The translations under genes and the position numbers were made by a program. DNA of 64,000 nt from positions 614,692 through 678,691 of the forward strand of contig NZ_KB235898.1 in NCBI RefSeq assembly GCF_000332155.1, in the 5' to 3' direction. The notes under the pieces are model-generated. The model did not search any database. It was not told where the DNA came from and saw only the letters and a list, made by a program, of their open reading frames with translations. This DNA is from Kamptonema formosum PCC 6407. GTDB taxonomy: Bacteria; Cyanobacteriota; Cyanobacteriia; Cyanobacteriales; Microcoleaceae. Numbering within the stretch: position 1 is the stretch's first letter; each line of letters opens with the position of its first letter. Below are positions 63,252 to 64,000 of the stretch, piece by piece.

Positions 63252-64000
63252 TCAAAGAGTAGATAGAATCAAGGTTCTAGCCCTTATCCCCTTCTTGAAA
63301 AATGGTCGCTTATTACTTCTAATCCTCATTAATTCAGTTACTAAATCTTGGCAAACTTCACTTCCTGTCACCCAACATTCACCATATAAACCTATCCAAA
63401 AGTTGCTATGACGACGTATCGATCGCCCTAATTCCTGCACCCGACCCACATATTTTTGAATCCCCATCTGTTTGATTGTATGACCTTGAATAATTGCACA
63501 AGTGTATGCGATCGCGATTAATAAAATTAAAGACTTTAAGCGGTCATAACAGGCATGACTATTTTCCAAATTATAGCCTCCTGTCTTACAGTCTTTAAAC
63601 ATAGCCTCTATTCCACTCCGACATTTAAAACTCGCGATCGCCAATTTTAAACTACCTACATTGGTCAGCAGAAACCAACCTTCAGAAGCCCCGTTAGTTT
63701 TGTATTTTCTTTTCCAATAACCTGCCACATCAAATTTGCCAAAACCTTTTTGCTTAGTAACTTTAACCCCGCTTCTATAAAAGCCTGTCCCTGGTATTAG
63801 TCCTAACTCGCTTAGACGTTGATATTCTTCTTTTTCAGATTGTATGTATCGTTCTTGTTTAACTCTTAATACAAACTTGACACCTACGTCATAGAGCCAT
63901 TGCGCCAGCTTGACAGAACCAAATTCTCTGTCTCCTAGAATAATTATTTGATAATCTTGTAGCAAGACCGAAACAGGTGTAATTAAATTTTGTTGTTCTT
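63252..64000 (-). CDS. IS4-family transposase, 5' end beyond the window
   Basis: 249 codons are visible without a start, running off the window end (the frame is open past the TTG at 63965). ILGDREFGSVKLAQWLYDVG holds the second catalytic Asp, and FKCRSGIEAMFKDCKTGGYNLE the Glu and YREK-like part of IS4-family DDE transposases. The first Asp would lie outside the window. The small palindrome GACGGGGTGACAACCCCGTC-like just after the stop (63235-63254) may be near the element's end. Whether the copy is complete cannot be seen. Confidence 0.9.
   Translation of the reverse strand, partial: EQQNLITPVSVLLQDYQIIILGDREFGSVKLAQWLYDVGVKFVLRVKQERYIQSEKEEYQRLSELGLIPGTGFYRSGVKVTKQKGFGKFDVAGYWKRKYKTNGASEGWFLLTNVGSLKLAIASFKCRSGIEAMFKDCKTGGYNLENSHACYDRLKSLILLIAIAYTCAIIQGHTIKQMGIQKYVGRVQELGRSIRRHSNFWIGLYGECWVTGSEVCQDLVTELMRIRSNKRPFFKKGIRARTLILSTL

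Overview
The window looks like a chromosomal segment of a filamentous, non-heterocystous cyanobacterium of the Oscillatoria/Kamptonema/Microcoleus kind. The evidence is dense HIP1 octamers (GCGATCGC), cyanobacterial photosynthesis genes (ycf54, a DUF751/Ycf33-like gene, psbY, crtE), a cyanobacterial PutA, many heptanucleotide tandem repeats, and a two-domain geosmin synthase next to cyclic-nucleotide-fold shell genes. The genus is an inference from gene content; no rRNA or tRNA gene was found.

Layout. 0-10 kb: the 5' part of putA; a VapBC-like toxin-antitoxin pair between two ~246-bp direct repeats; an SDR with a decayed C-terminal dioxygenase remnant, coupled to a small monooxygenase-fold gene; a lipoprotein with a sulfite-oxidase-like fold beside a membrane adenylate cyclase; and an unassigned ATPase + PD-(D/E)xK-like gene pair. 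10-17 kb: housekeeping genes (surE, CHAD protein, pdxJ, ycf54, PAP2-like, crtE, folD). 17.5-22.9 kb: a minus-strand cluster of geosmin synthase and two family 2B encapsulin-type shell proteins, the most striking system here. 23-29 kb: a Nudix hydrolase, a TIR-TM-WD40 receptor-like protein and two paralogous C39-like peptidases, one fused to a GH19 lysozyme-like domain. 29-36 kb: an IS1595-type zinc-ribbon/HTH protein, a regulator pair, murE, a glutaredoxin-like protein, a TPR protein and cysH. 36-46 kb: an ATP-dependent DNA-ligase-like protein, a tandem Uma2 duplication, an SbcD-like nuclease, an MCP-like coiled-coil protein, a hybrid histidine kinase with a cyanobacteriochrome-like GAF domain, and cytochrome b561. 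46-58 kb: nanE, PBP2, a Tat phosphatase, a Septu-like pair (PtuA ATPase + PtuB HNH) convergent with a Dam methylase, and a very large GH15-like protein. 58-64 kb: an arsenic operon (arsR, pstS-like, acr3, arsH, arsC) with a readable promoter/operator, psbY, a hypothetical gene and a truncated IS4-type transposase at the edge.

How the genes work together. Geosmin synthase and the two shell genes plausibly form one compartmentalised terpene pathway, fed with prenyl diphosphate by general isoprenoid metabolism (crtE lies nearby but is not part of the cluster). At least three separate immunity-like loci are present (ATPase/nuclease pair, TIR-WD40, Septu-like pair), plus the toxin-antitoxin pair. 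The ars genes form a complete uptake-sensing, reduction and efflux set.

The intergenic DNA is unusually repeat-rich. Heptamer arrays often start inside or just after stop codons and in several genes supply the stop itself. MITE-like palindromes recur 3 or more times, and repeat units have entered the coding frames of murE and the histidine kinase.
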